In this document: in pieces, positions 37,002 through 45,739 of the stretch
How positions within the stretch are numbered: position 1 is the stretch's first letter
Layout: every line of letters begins with the position of its first letter
Source: Acrocarpospora catenulata
Lineage (GTDB): Bacteria; Actinomycetota; Actinomycetes; Streptosporangiales; Streptosporangiaceae
NCBI RefSeq assembly: GCF_018476525.1
Contig: NZ_JAHCST010000041.1
Span: 18,406-82,405, forward strand
Direction: 5' to 3'
DNA length: 64,000 nt
Notes under the pieces: generated by a model
What the model saw: only the letters and a program-made list of their open reading frames with translations
The model's database searches: none
What the model was told of the DNA's origin: nothing
Program-made: the position numbers and the translations under genes

Positions 37002-38147
37002 TCAGAAGCCGAACGAGCGGCCGATGATCTCCTTCATGATCTCGGTGGTGCCGCCGTAGATGGTCTGCACCCGGCTGTCCAGCCAGGCCCTGGCGACCGG
37101 ATACTCGGTCATGTAGCCGTAGCCGCCGTGTAGCTGGACGCAGCGGTCGATCAGGCGGGTCTGGAGTTCGGTGGTCCACCACTTGGCCTTGGCGGCGTCC
37201 ACGGCGGTGAACTCGCCGACGTTCAGGGCCAGGATGCAGCGGTCCACGTACAGGCGGGCGATGTCCATCTCGGTCTGGAGTTCGGCCAGGACGAAGCGGG
37301 TGTTCTGGAAGGAACCGATGTTCTGGCCGAACGCCTTGCGGCTCTTGCAGTACTCGATGGTGGCGGCGAGCACGGTCTCCGCGGCGGCCACCCCGCCGAC
37401 CGCGATGCTCAGGCGCTCCTGGGGGAGGTTCTTCATCAGCTGGAAGAAGCCCTGGCCGTCCTCCTCGCCGAGGCGGTTGGCGGCCGGGACGCGGACGTTC
37501 TCGAAGAAGAGTTCGGCGGTGTCCTGGGCGTGCATGCCGACCTTGTCCAGGTTCCGGCCCCGGGAGAAGCCCTCCATGCCGCGTTCGACCACGAAGAGGG
37601 TGGTGCCGCGGGCGCCCGCCGACGGGTCGGTCTTGGTGACGGTGACCACCAGGTCGGAGTTGATGCCGTTGGTGATGAAGGTCTTCTGGCCGTTCAGGAT
37701 GTAGTGGTCGCCGTCGCGTACGGCGGTGGTGCGGATGCCCTGGAGGTCGCTGCCGGCGCCGGGTTCGGTCATCGCGATGGCGGTGATCAGCTCGCCGGAG
37801 GCGAAGCCGGGGAGCCAGCGCTGCTTCTGCTCCTCGTTGGTCATGTCCGTGAAGTACGGGGCCATCACGTCGTTGTGGAGGGAGAAGCCGAGGCCGGTGG
37901 CGCCGATTCTCATGATCTCTTCGAGGATCACGGCGTTGTAGCGGAAGTCGGTGATTCCGGCGCCGCCGTACTCCTCGGGGACGCCGAAGCCGAACATGCC
38001 GAGTTCGCCCGCTGATTTCCAGACCTCGCGGGGGACGATGCCGTCCCGTTCCCATTGCTCGTGGTGGGGGGCCACCTCGCGGGCCAGGAACTCGCGTACG
38101 GTCTCGCGGAAGAGCTCATGCTCTTCGTCGAAGAGGTCACGCCGCAT
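37002..38147 (-). CDS. acyl-CoA dehydrogenase
   Basis: A 381-residue flavoenzyme for the first step of beta-oxidation. It begins MRRDLFDEEHELFRETVREF; FAD/substrate motifs AMTEPGAGSDLQGI and FITNG are present, and the C-terminal YGGTTEIMKEIIGRSF. The position that holds the catalytic Glu in medium-chain enzymes is Gly here (YGGT), while QERLSIA has a Glu where long-chain and isovaleryl-CoA types place theirs. ATG 38147 is preferred to longer in-frame starts because it matches the family start. Confidence 0.92.
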   Translation of the reverse strand: MRRDLFDEEHELFRETVREFLAREVAPHHEQWERDGIVPREVWKSAGELGMFGFGVPEEYGGAGITDFRYNAVILEEIMRIGATGLGFSLHNDVMAPYFTDMTNEEQKQRWLPGFASGELITAIAMTEPGAGSDLQGIRTTAVRDGDHYILNGQKTFITNGINSDLVVTVTKTDPSAGARGTTLFVVERGMEGFSRGRNLDKVGMHAQDTAELFFENVRVPAANRLGEEDGQGFFQLMKNLPQERLSIAVGGVAAAETVLAATIEYCKSRKAFGQNIGSFQNTRFVLAELQTEMDIARLYVDRCILALNVGEFTAVDAAKAKWWTTELQTRLIDRCVQLHGGYGYMTEYPVARAWLDSRVQTIYGGTTEIMKEIIGRSFGF

Positions 38148-38419
38148 CGGGTACGCCTTCCGGGTCGGTTTACGGGTTCGGGACTCTTGCCGTGAACCAG
38201 AATACGATTCGGTTACGCGTCGGTACACCGGTCTGGGGGAGTACGTACCCGTTGAGGACGTCCCACGAGTGACCAAACGTCCCTAGGGTTACAACTGGGC
38301 GACACTCTGCCCAATGATGCGTAAGAGGCTGCTGGGACGGCACCATTGCCCATAAGATCTCGCCTGATTCATGTTTGAGTGGTCCGTTTTGGGCCGATCT
38401 TCGACCCTCGGAGCGTGCG
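38148..38419. promoter_or_regulatory. divergent intergenic region
   Basis: About 270 bp between the acyl-CoA dehydrogenase (minus) and the sortase locus (plus). It must carry both promoters. I see no convincing operator; the best local symmetry is TGGGC/GCCCA at 38297-38314. Confidence 0.35.
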
Positions 38420-39784
38420 GTGTTCAGGCGGCGATCAGTACTCCGGCAAACGACTATCGCTTCTGCCTTGGGCATCCTCGGCGGCTCGTTGTTCTTAGGT
38501 CCGTCGGCACAGGCGGTGGACACCGAAACCTGGAACTACACCTACACCTGCTCGAGCACCAAACCCGGGTCGCTGGTGGGTACGGGGGAGAAGCCGCTGA
38601 ACGTCAAGATCTCCATCCCGAAGACCGTTACCCTGGGGCAGGCGTTTCAGGTCGGGTGGACGCTTGGCGACTCCCCGTTCATCTCGCCGGGGACCTACGT
38701 TAAAGGCTCGAAGCTCAAGGTCTCGGCTGGCGTTCACATGACGGGCTACTGGGATGGTGTCGGCGAGCTCGTATCAACGGGCACACTCACGACCGAGACC
38801 GACCTGTTCCCAGCCACGCCCATCAAGCTACCGACACTCACCTCCGGCTCTCACGTGACAGGCCGCGAAGGCGAGATCAGGGTCAAGCCGATCACGATCT
38901 CGGTGCAGTTCTCGCCGAAGTCTCTTGGCGAGGTCAACGACACTAAGGATCTCGTCGCCGACACGACAACGCCGCCGAGCCAGGACGGTCCGATCACTTA
39001 CACAGGTAAGTGGACCTACGATGCGGGCCGTGGAACGGACCTCAAGGACTGGGTCGGCACCAAGCGTCCTTTCCGGAACGACGCGCACGAGACCCAGGAC
39101 AAGACGGCGACGGCGACGATCGAGTTCGAGGGCACGGGTATCGAGTACATCGGTGAGCGCCATGCGCAGCTGGGCCCGGTGGACGCCGAAATCGTAGGTG
39201 TCCAGGATTCGCTGAAGAGGATTGACCCGTCGAAGAAGTCTGACGAGGTCAACGCGCCTCCTGTTGAGGCGGGTGCCCGATATGGCCACGAGGTGCTCTG
39301 GTCCAAGACGGGCCTGCCCTACGGGAAGTACGAAGCGAGGATCACATCCAAACTGGGCGACAACCAGTGGGCCGTGCTCGATAGCTTCAACGTGATCAGC
39401 GACGATTCGGGCGAGCCGCCCGCGTATTTCGACACCACCTGCACGCCTCCCGCCAACGTCGACGTCGCGACCGTGAAAGTAGTGAAGGCCTCGACCCCGT
39501 CGGCCAGCTCGACCCCGACCAACCACACCACCGTGTCGCCGACGCCGAGGCCGACCACGACGGTTACGGCCACGGTGACGCCGTCCTCTAGCACCAGTTC
39601 TTCGCCGCAGGTGGTTGTGACGCCTGTGGGTGGGGCGCAGACCGGGGAGATGGTGGTTGGTGGGCCCTCTGGGCGGGTCTATGTGTGGTTTGGGGTGGTT
39701 CTGCTGCTGGGGAGCGTAGGGGCAGGCTTGGTCTGGCGTAGGCGGCAGGCGGCGGTTCAGGCGACGTCGGAGTCGGACGGGTAA
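38420..39784 (+). CDS. sortase-anchored surface protein A
   Basis: About 454 residues. Signal peptide residues 1-32 (FRRRSVLRQ basic start, ending AQA). The mature part begins with TWNYTYTCSS and ends its folded region at FDTTCTPPA, so a single cysteine pair may brace it. A Ser/Thr/Pro stalk follows (TPRPTTTVTATVTPSS), then TPVGGAQTG, a hydrophobic helix and RRRQ. That order is a cell-wall sorting signal with a non-LPXTG motif. GGAG precedes GTG 38420. The class F sortase starts 19 bp downstream. Confidence 0.78.
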   Translation: MFRRRSVLRQTTIASALGILGGSLFLGPSAQAVDTETWNYTYTCSSTKPGSLVGTGEKPLNVKISIPKTVTLGQAFQVGWTLGDSPFISPGTYVKGSKLKVSAGVHMTGYWDGVGELVSTGTLTTETDLFPATPIKLPTLTSGSHVTGREGEIRVKPITISVQFSPKSLGEVNDTKDLVADTTTPPSQDGPITYTGKWTYDAGRGTDLKDWVGTKRPFRNDAHETQDKTATATIEFEGTGIEYIGERHAQLGPVDAEIVGVQDSLKRIDPSKKSDEVNAPPVEAGARYGHEVLWSKTGLPYGKYEARITSKLGDNQWAVLDSFNVISDDSGEPPAYFDTTCTPPANVDVATVKVVKASTPSASSTPTNHTTVSPTPRPTTTVTATVTPSSSTSSSPQVVVTPVGGAQTGEMVVGGPSGRVYVWFGVVLLLGSVGAGLVWRRRQAAVQATSESDG

Positions 39785-39803
39785 GGCCGGGGGTTCGGTC
39801 GGG

Positions 39804-40787
39804 ATGGACGAGCTGGAGTCTGGTGCCGTACCGGCTGGGCCGGAGACACCCGCTTCGCCAGGGATGCCTGCTTCGGCAGGGACGCCTTTGCCAGGGGCGC
39901 CTTTGCCGGGGACACCTTCGGCAGGGACATCTGCTATGCCGGGGATACCGGCTGTGTCGGGGGCGCTCGCTGTGCCGGGGATGCCGGTGACGGGAGCGCC
40001 GGATGACGCGGATGTGCAGCGGCGGATGGCGCAGGAGTTGCGGCGGCGGAAGCTGAACAAGGCGTTGCCGGCGATCCTGATCGGGGGGTCGTTTGGTGGG
40101 ATTGCGCTGATTATGGCGGGGTTGCTGGCGATCCTGTCGCCGGAGGATCCGGTGATCGAGGGGCCGTCGGGGCCGTACACGACGCCGATGGCGCAGGTGG
40201 AGCCGGGGGCGTTGCCGCCCACGGTGGGGCCGGGCGGGCCGGACGTGCCGTTGACGGCGGCGGCTCCGACGGCGCCGCCGCCGATTCCGGCGGTGGTGCC
40301 GGTGGATCCGATCGTGAGCACCGGGGCCGTGGTGCCGGCGAAGCTCGTCATTCCCCAGCTGGGGGTGAGCGCGCCGCTCCGTCAGGTGGGCGTGTTGCGC
40401 TCGGGAGAGGTGCAGGTCCCGCCGCTGAGCCAGCCGAAGGTGGCCGGGTGGTACAAGCTGGGCCCGGTGCCCGGCCAGCCCGGCCCGGCCGTGATCCTCG
40501 GGCATGTGACCACCCGCCGGGGGCCCGCCGTGTTCAGCCGGTTGCGCGAGGTCCGGCGCGGTAACAAGATCCAGGTCGTACGGACCGACGGTTCGGTGGC
40601 CGAGTTCACCGTGGACGGGGTCGAACAGGTCAGCAAGAACACCTTCCCGACCAAACGGGTATACGGCAGTCTGGATACTGCCGGGCTCCGCCTGATCACC
40701 TGCGGCGGTGTGTACAACCGCAAGACGGGCCACTACACGGACAACATCATCGTGTACGCGACCCTCAGCGCCACCAAGAACGCGTAG
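39804..40787 (+). CDS. class F sortase 1
   Basis: A 327-residue membrane-anchored transpeptidase. The catalytic set is present: His in ILGHVTT, Cys in LITCGG, Arg in YNRKTGHY. A single helix lies at about 88-110. The cytoplasmic N-terminus (about 12-68) is a tandem Pro/Gly repeat of roughly five residues (GTPLPGAPLPGTPSAG), matched by 15-bp periodicity in the DNA at about 39843-39995; this is unusual for sortases. Probable job: anchoring the flanking substrate proteins to the wall. Confidence 0.87.
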   Translation: MDELESGAVPAGPETPASPGMPASAGTPLPGAPLPGTPSAGTSAMPGIPAVSGALAVPGMPVTGAPDDADVQRRMAQELRRRKLNKALPAILIGGSFGGIALIMAGLLAILSPEDPVIEGPSGPYTTPMAQVEPGALPPTVGPGGPDVPLTAAAPTAPPPIPAVVPVDPIVSTGAVVPAKLVIPQLGVSAPLRQVGVLRSGEVQVPPLSQPKVAGWYKLGPVPGQPGPAVILGHVTTRRGPAVFSRLREVRRGNKIQVVRTDGSVAEFTVDGVEQVSKNTFPTKRVYGSLDTAGLRLITCGGVYNRKTGHYTDNIIVYATLSATKNA

Positions 40788-40904
40788 CCCCACCGAGTCT
40801 CGTCAGGCCCGAAAGTTAACCTGATTCTCAGGTTTCACTCGGAAATCTCCAGACATTTCTTGAAAAGCTAGTGCGCTATCTGGTTGGGACCTAGAGGAGC
40901 GGAC

Positions 40905-41816
40905 GTGACGACGATCAGTGGACGAGGCCGGATCGCCGTCAGAGCCGCCGTCGCCGGACTGGCCGCCCTGTGCGGCCTGATCGCTCTTCCCGCGCTGGCT
41001 GCGGAGAAGACCACCAGAGTTCAGTACGCCTGTCCAGCGGACGGCCCGACATATCCGGTATCGGTGATCTTGGAGGGTCCCGACACCCCGACCCCGAACG
41101 GACCGGTAGCTGTCACCTGGCGTCTGGTCCCGGCGAGCCCCGCGACCGACGAGCCGGTCACGGAATCGCTGCTGACCGTTCCGGCATCCATCGCCGTCAG
41201 CGATCTGGTCATCGCCGAGGGCCAGGCCACGATCTCGGGCACGCCGATCGGCACCAACCCGGTGGCGCACGCGCCTGCCGGGACGATCACGGCGGGGACT
41301 GCCGTGCCCACCGAGGCCATCATGTCGCCCATTCCCGACATGGTCTTCACGTTCACTCCCACTGCCGTCGGCACGGTGAATGTCGTCGCGGGCAACTTTA
41401 TGTTGAAGTTCTCCCCAACGGCCGGTGGGGACGTATCCACCTTGTACACCTGCAATCCGGTCAATGTCGCCTCGGCCGCTACCTTGGCCCTTGTGGTCTC
41501 CTCAGAGACCGCATCTCCATCCGAAACGGACGAGACCACGACCGCGACCACGACCGCCACCTCGACGGTGACCGCCACCGAAACCGTTGCGGAGACCGAG
41601 ACCGTCACCGCCACGGCCACGATCTCCGAGACCAGCACGACCACCACCACCCAGACGTCGCAGGTGAAGCTGACCCCGGTGGGCGGCGCGCAGACCGGCG
41701 GAGGCGGGGATATCGGACCGGACGGCCGGACGATCATGCTGGTCGGAATCCTGCTCATCGCCACCGCCACCTGCGGTGGCCTGTTGCTCCGCGATCGGGT
41801 CAATCGTGACTGGTGA
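40905..41816 (+). CDS. sortase-anchored surface protein B
   Basis: A 303-residue homologue of proteins A and C. AGAGGAG five bases before GTG 40905 sets the start; signal peptide to ALA near 34. The folded domain runs from VQYACPAD to LYTCNPV (one Cys pair), then a Thr/Glu/Ala-rich stalk (TATTTATSTVTATETVA), TPVGGAQTGGGG, a hydrophobic helix and a basic tail (LLLRDRVNR). Cleavage would be expected within GAQTG if the sortase treats it like LAXTG. Confidence 0.77.
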   Translation: MTTISGRGRIAVRAAVAGLAALCGLIALPALAAEKTTRVQYACPADGPTYPVSVILEGPDTPTPNGPVAVTWRLVPASPATDEPVTESLLTVPASIAVSDLVIAEGQATISGTPIGTNPVAHAPAGTITAGTAVPTEAIMSPIPDMVFTFTPTAVGTVNVVAGNFMLKFSPTAGGDVSTLYTCNPVNVASAATLALVVSSETASPSETDETTTATTTATSTVTATETVAETETVTATATISETSTTTTTQTSQVKLTPVGGAQTGGGGDIGPDGRTIMLVGILLIATATCGGLLLRDRVNRDW

Positions 41817-42003
41817 GCCTGATGAGACAGATTTCGGACTTGACTGTTAGGTTGAAGCTGTGTGGGTAATCGGTGACGGATGCATGGGATCCACGCGCAC
41901 TCTGCGTGCTTAGTCCATAGGATCTGTACCGAACTGTGACCAAGGGCTGGCATGCTGGGCCAACCGTAAAACGGGCAGAGTATCTGAAATGGGAGAGAAG
42001 TCA

Positions 42004-42849
42004 GTGCTGAAGTTCAAGGCACGACGTCGTGTCGCCATCAGGACCGCCGTCGGCGTGATCAGCGCAGGACTTGTCTTCGGCGCGATCCCCCTGCTCGGCT
42101 CGGCCTCCGCCGACACCACCACGGTTTCCTACGACTGCACCGCCAGCGTGGGGGGCGGGACCGAGCAGAGTCCGACCCTCAACGCGACGTTAACCGGCAC
42201 GGCGGTCACCGGAACAGGGATCCAGAAGATCGCCCTGACCTGGGTGCACGCCCAGGGCACCCCGCAGCTCACCGCACCGGTCGAAATCACCACCAGCGAC
42301 CGGATCATCTACGAGGGCGTTCTGGTGATGACCGGCACGGCGCAGACCGCGACCGTCACCGCTACCGTGACTGCCCCTGCGGTCGCCGTGACCTCCGGCA
42401 GTGCGATGCCGCTGGCCACCATCATGGCCACCGCCAGCCCCACCGCGACGGGCATCTTCACCGTCAAGACCAACAACTTCACGCTTCGCATCGGCCCCGC
42501 GACCGGCCAGCCCACACACGTCTACACCTGCGTGATCGACACCACCGCCACCGCCGCCGCCGCGACCGTCACGGTCACCTCCGCGTCGGCCAGCACGACC
42601 CCGACGCCCACACCCACTCCGACGCCCACCGCGAGCACGCCCAGGCCGACCAGGACCGTCACCGCCACGGTCACCGCCGACGATGGCTCGCAGGTGACCA
42701 ACACGCCGGGCGGCGGTGTGGCCACCGGTGGCGGCGGCGAACTCGGCCCCGACGCACGGGTGCTCATCATGACCGGCACCGCGCTCATCCTGGCCGCCAT
42801 CTTCGGCGGGCTGGTGTTGCGCTCCCGTCGCGGCGCCGTACGCGACTAG
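42004..42849 (+). CDS. sortase-anchored surface protein C
   Basis: A 281-residue homologue of A and B. GGGAGAG six bases before GTG 42004 is the best start; ATG 41989 would add five residues. Signal peptide ending ASA; domain from VSYDCTAS to VYTCVIDT; stalk TPTPTPTPTASTPRPTRT; sorting region TPGGGVATGGGGELGPD, helix and LRSRRGAVRD. The sortase 2 start lies seven bases after its stop, so C and sortase 2 are probably a matched pair. Confidence 0.77.
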   Translation: MLKFKARRRVAIRTAVGVISAGLVFGAIPLLGSASADTTTVSYDCTASVGGGTEQSPTLNATLTGTAVTGTGIQKIALTWVHAQGTPQLTAPVEITTSDRIIYEGVLVMTGTAQTATVTATVTAPAVAVTSGSAMPLATIMATASPTATGIFTVKTNNFTLRIGPATGQPTHVYTCVIDTTATAAAATVTVTSASASTTPTPTPTPTPTASTPRPTRTVTATVTADDGSQVTNTPGGGVATGGGGELGPDARVLIMTGTALILAAIFGGLVLRSRRGAVRD

Positions 42850-42856
42850 GGCCGCC

Positions 42857-43645
42857 ATGAGCATGCCGCCGGCGGGCCAGTACCCGGGCTACTACCCGCA
42901 GCCCGGGTACGAGGAGCAGCCTCGGCGGAGTGGCACGCAGCTGATCCGCGTGGTGCTGATCGTGGCGGCCGTCGCCGGGGTGCTCACGGTGGGGGCCGGG
43001 CTGCTGTTCTGGATGAGCGCCCCGGAGGAGTACACCGCGCCGACGCGCACCACGCTCAAGGCGCAGGCGGGCATGGTGCCGAGCGTCGGCCCCGGCGGCC
43101 CCGGTCAGCCGCTCACCCAGGCCGACCCGACCGCGCCGCCCCCGGTGGTGAGCCTGCCCCCGGCCCCGCCCATGCAGCCCGCCACGCCGAAGCGGCTGAT
43201 CATCTCCCGGCTGGGCATCAACGCGCCGATCAGCTCGGTCGGGCTGGACAAGCAGGGCGCGATCCAGACCCCGCCGATCAGCAACCCCAACCTGGTCGGC
43301 TGGTACCGCGGCGGCCCGACCGCCGGGCAGGCCGGCCCCGCCGTGATGCTCGGCCACAAGGACACCCAGACCCGCAGCGCCGTCTTCAGCCGTCTGCACG
43401 AGCTCAGGTACGGCGACACGGTGGAGGTCATCCGCCAGGACGGCACGATCGCCGTCTTCACGGTGGGCGGCATCGAGCAGGCCGACAAGACCACCTTCCC
43501 CACCCAGCGCGTGTACGGCAACGCCGACGCCGCCGAGCTGCGCCTGATCACCTGTGGCGGCACGTACAACCGGTCCACGGGGCACTACGTGGACAACGTC
43601 ATCGTGTACGCGACGATGACCGGCACCCGGCTGGCCAACTCCTGA
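42857..43645 (+). CDS. class F sortase 2
   Basis: A 262-residue sortase with His in MLGHKDT, Cys in LITCGG and Arg in YNRSTGHY. The cytoplasmic start is short and Tyr/Pro-rich (GQYPGYYPQPGYEEQP) and a helix at about 31-53 anchors it. It is clearly a paralogue of sortase 1, but without the Pro/Gly repeat. Confidence 0.88.
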   Translation: MSMPPAGQYPGYYPQPGYEEQPRRSGTQLIRVVLIVAAVAGVLTVGAGLLFWMSAPEEYTAPTRTTLKAQAGMVPSVGPGGPGQPLTQADPTAPPPVVSLPPAPPMQPATPKRLIISRLGINAPISSVGLDKQGAIQTPPISNPNLVGWYRGGPTAGQAGPAVMLGHKDTQTRSAVFSRLHELRYGDTVEVIRQDGTIAVFTVGGIEQADKTTFPTQRVYGNADAAELRLITCGGTYNRSTGHYVDNVIVYATMTGTRLANS

Positions 43646-43700
43646 TCACAAAGACTGTCAATTAGGGCTATCGTGCTGCTCAACAAGAGGAGGAGCACAC

Positions 43701-44723
43701 GTGGGCCTGCTATCCAATCTTCTGTTGCCGGGGCGGCTGCGGACTGGCCCCACGGTCCTGCTACCGGTGAAGCTGAAGCCGGACGTGCTGTTGGAGGCCG
43801 TGCAGCTGGCCGATCCGGGGGCCGCTCCCGACGGGGCCGAGCTGCTCGCCGCGGGCACCCGGATCCACGCGCCGCTGGAGCTCACCGCCGATCTGCTCAA
43901 GAAGCTGAGCATCCAGGACGAGGAGCGGCTCTGGGCGTACCGGGTGGTGGCCGAGCGGCCGTTGCCGATGGACTACTACGACAAGTACCTGGCGGCCGGG
44001 ATCGCGTACCGGTTCGGCGGGTGGGCGCTCTGTGAGGGGTCGGCGGACGATCCCGCCGAGGACGCGGCGCGGCTGGCGGCGGTGTACCTGCCGGAGATGC
44101 CGGACAAGGAGGAACTGGCCGGTTTGCTCCGCGGGCTGCTGCGGCTTCCGGAGCCGGAGTCAGAGCCAGAGTCGGAGCCAGAGGCGGAGGCGGAGGAGCC
44201 CGCGCCGGCGGCCGAGGCCGAGACAGAAGCCGAGGCTTCGGACGACACCGAATCGGCCGCCGAGGACGCGCCCGAAAGCGAGGAGACCGGTGCGGCGGAG
44301 GAGTCCGCCGAGGTGACGGACGCCGCGGGTCTGGTCGAGGCCGCGGGTCTGGTCGAGAAGGACACCGGGCAGACGCTCGTGTTCACCGGTGCCGACATCC
44401 AGGTGACCGCCAGCTACGTGCCGCGTTTCCCCGCCGTGGTCGCGGGGCTCATGCCGTACGCGACCGAGGTGGTCAGGATCGCGGTGCGGGCGATCGAGGA
44501 CGGCGGGCTGGTGGGGGACGACTACGTGCTCGAACCCGGAAGGGTGGCGCTGGCGCTGGGGAACGCGCTGGACGGGCCGGTTGTGGACGCCTGGGGGTTC
44601 CAGATCTTCGAGGCGGCGGATCTGCTGCCCGCCCGGCGGGAGGAGGCCGAACCGGCCAAGGCCGAGGAGGCGGGGCCGGAGAAGGCTGAGGAGGACGAGG
44701 AGGAGAAGCCCGACGAGGGCTGA
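43701..44723 (+). CDS. acidic protein of unknown function
   Basis: A 340-residue protein with a strong ribosome site before GTG 43701. Residues 1-145 and 225-310 look globular (MDYYDKYLAAGIAYRFGGWA; LVFTGADIQVTASYVPRFPA). Between them and at the C-terminus are Glu/Asp/Ala-rich stretches (EPESEPESEPEAEAEE), which should be disordered. No signal peptide or helix suggests secretion, so it is probably cytoplasmic. I recognise no domain. Confidence 0.65.
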   Translation: MGLLSNLLLPGRLRTGPTVLLPVKLKPDVLLEAVQLADPGAAPDGAELLAAGTRIHAPLELTADLLKKLSIQDEERLWAYRVVAERPLPMDYYDKYLAAGIAYRFGGWALCEGSADDPAEDAARLAAVYLPEMPDKEELAGLLRGLLRLPEPESEPESEPEAEAEEPAPAAEAETEAEASDDTESAAEDAPESEETGAAEESAEVTDAAGLVEAAGLVEKDTGQTLVFTGADIQVTASYVPRFPAVVAGLMPYATEVVRIAVRAIEDGGLVGDDYVLEPGRVALALGNALDGPVVDAWGFQIFEAADLLPARREEAEPAKAEEAGPEKAEEDEEEKPDEG

Positions 44724-44748
44724 GGATTCCAGATCCCGTAAAAGCAGC

Positions 44749-44787
44749 GAACAGGCGGATCTCCCGTGCGGAGAGATCCGCCTGTTC
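44749..44787. terminator. strong rho-independent terminator
   Basis: A perfect 15-bp stem (44749-44763 with 44773-44787), nine-base loop, then CTTTTG. Confidence 0.9.
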
Positions 44788-44839
44788 CTTTTGCTAGGGC
44801 TGAGGCGCTTTCACGTCATCAACCCGTCACATCGTTGCG

Positions 44840-45457
44840 TCAGCCGGTCACGTGCAGACGGTGGAACCGGTGGTGGTGACGGCCGAAGTGCCGGACGTGC
44901 CCGGTGTGGTGGACGTGACCGAAGTGGTGCACGTGCCCAACGTGGTGGTGGTGGCCGTGGTGGTGGTGGTGGCCGTGGTGGTGGTGGTGGCCCTGGTGGT
45001 GGTGATGGCCGTGGTGGTGGTGGTGGCCATGGTGGTGGTGCCAGCCATGGTGGTGGTGGCGGCCCTCGTGGTGGTGGCGGCCCTCGTGCTCGTGACGCTC
45101 AGCGTGGTGGAAGTGGTGGAAGGGACGGCGCTCGTTGATGCGGACGATGGAGTTCGCGTCGGCGTCGGCGTCGGACTTGGACGTGTTGTGGTTGTGGTTG
45201 TGGATACGGATCTTGTTGGCCTGCTCCTGCTGCTGCTCCTCCGCCTGAGCCTGGGCCTGCCACTCCTTCTGCTTCTCGAACTGCTCCTGCTCATTCTCAT
45301 TCTCGTCGCCCCACGGGGCCGGCTCGGCGGCCGGAGCGGGCTGAGCCGGCGCCGCGTGAGCCGCCGAGGAGGTGGCGACCAGGGCCGCCATCGCCGGGAT
45401 GAGCACGAAGCCGGCCGCCAGAGCCGTCTTGGCGGTCGAAGAGAACAGAACCTTCAT
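44840..45457 (-). CDS. secreted histidine-rich repeat protein
   Basis: A 205-residue protein. ATG 45457, with GGGAAGGAAAG upstream, gives a signal peptide ending AHA near residue 35. A Glu/Gln-rich segment follows, then HNHNHN and a C-terminal half built of HHHHG and HHHHHG units, with variants HVHHFGHVHHTGH. Metal binding outside the cell (Zn, Ni or Cu) is the obvious inference, but no enzyme domain exists. It diverges from the L,D-transpeptidase. Confidence 0.8.
   Translation of the reverse strand: MKVLFSSTAKTALAAGFVLIPAMAALVATSSAAHAAPAQPAPAAEPAPWGDENENEQEQFEKQKEWQAQAQAEEQQQEQANKIRIHNHNHNTSKSDADADANSIVRINERRPFHHFHHAERHEHEGRHHHEGRHHHHGWHHHHGHHHHHGHHHHQGHHHHHGHHHHHGHHHHVGHVHHFGHVHHTGHVRHFGRHHHRFHRLHVTG
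44850..45118. repeat. GGTGGT-rich coding repeat
   Basis: The plus strand reads nearly continuous GGTGGTG/GGCCGTGG units of 12-18 bp, the reverse of the His-rich codons. Copy number here could vary by slippage and could also be misassembled. Confidence 0.75.
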
Positions 45458-45739
45458 ACGACTTTCCTTCCCTATATGCAAGGATCGCAAAGGAATAGTA
45501 AGAATCCCTGTTCGATCCTGTGTTTCGTGCGGTGGTAAGTGGTTTTTCCTACCGATTCGGAGACTACTTCACGACATCGATGAATCGGAATGCTTGTCGC
45601 TTCGGCAAATGGTAAAAGCCACTCTATGTTCGCGCCTCGCCGTGAAACGCCAGGGACGTGTCGTCGGGCATTGAGTCGGCTGTTCGCATGTCATAGTGCC
45701 TTCGAGCCGGAAATTCCGGGTGTTCTCGTGGAGGTGGTC
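45458..45739. promoter_or_regulatory. divergent intergenic region
   Basis: About 280 bp, more AT-rich than average. It holds the promoters for the His-rich protein (minus) and the transpeptidase (plus). GGAGG at 45730-45734 is the ribosome site of the latter. I see no clear operator. Confidence 0.35.

Noticed and set aside
44850..45118. Possible CRISPR-like array
   Set aside because: The periodic units are His-Gly codons within an intact secreted protein; there are no unique spacers.
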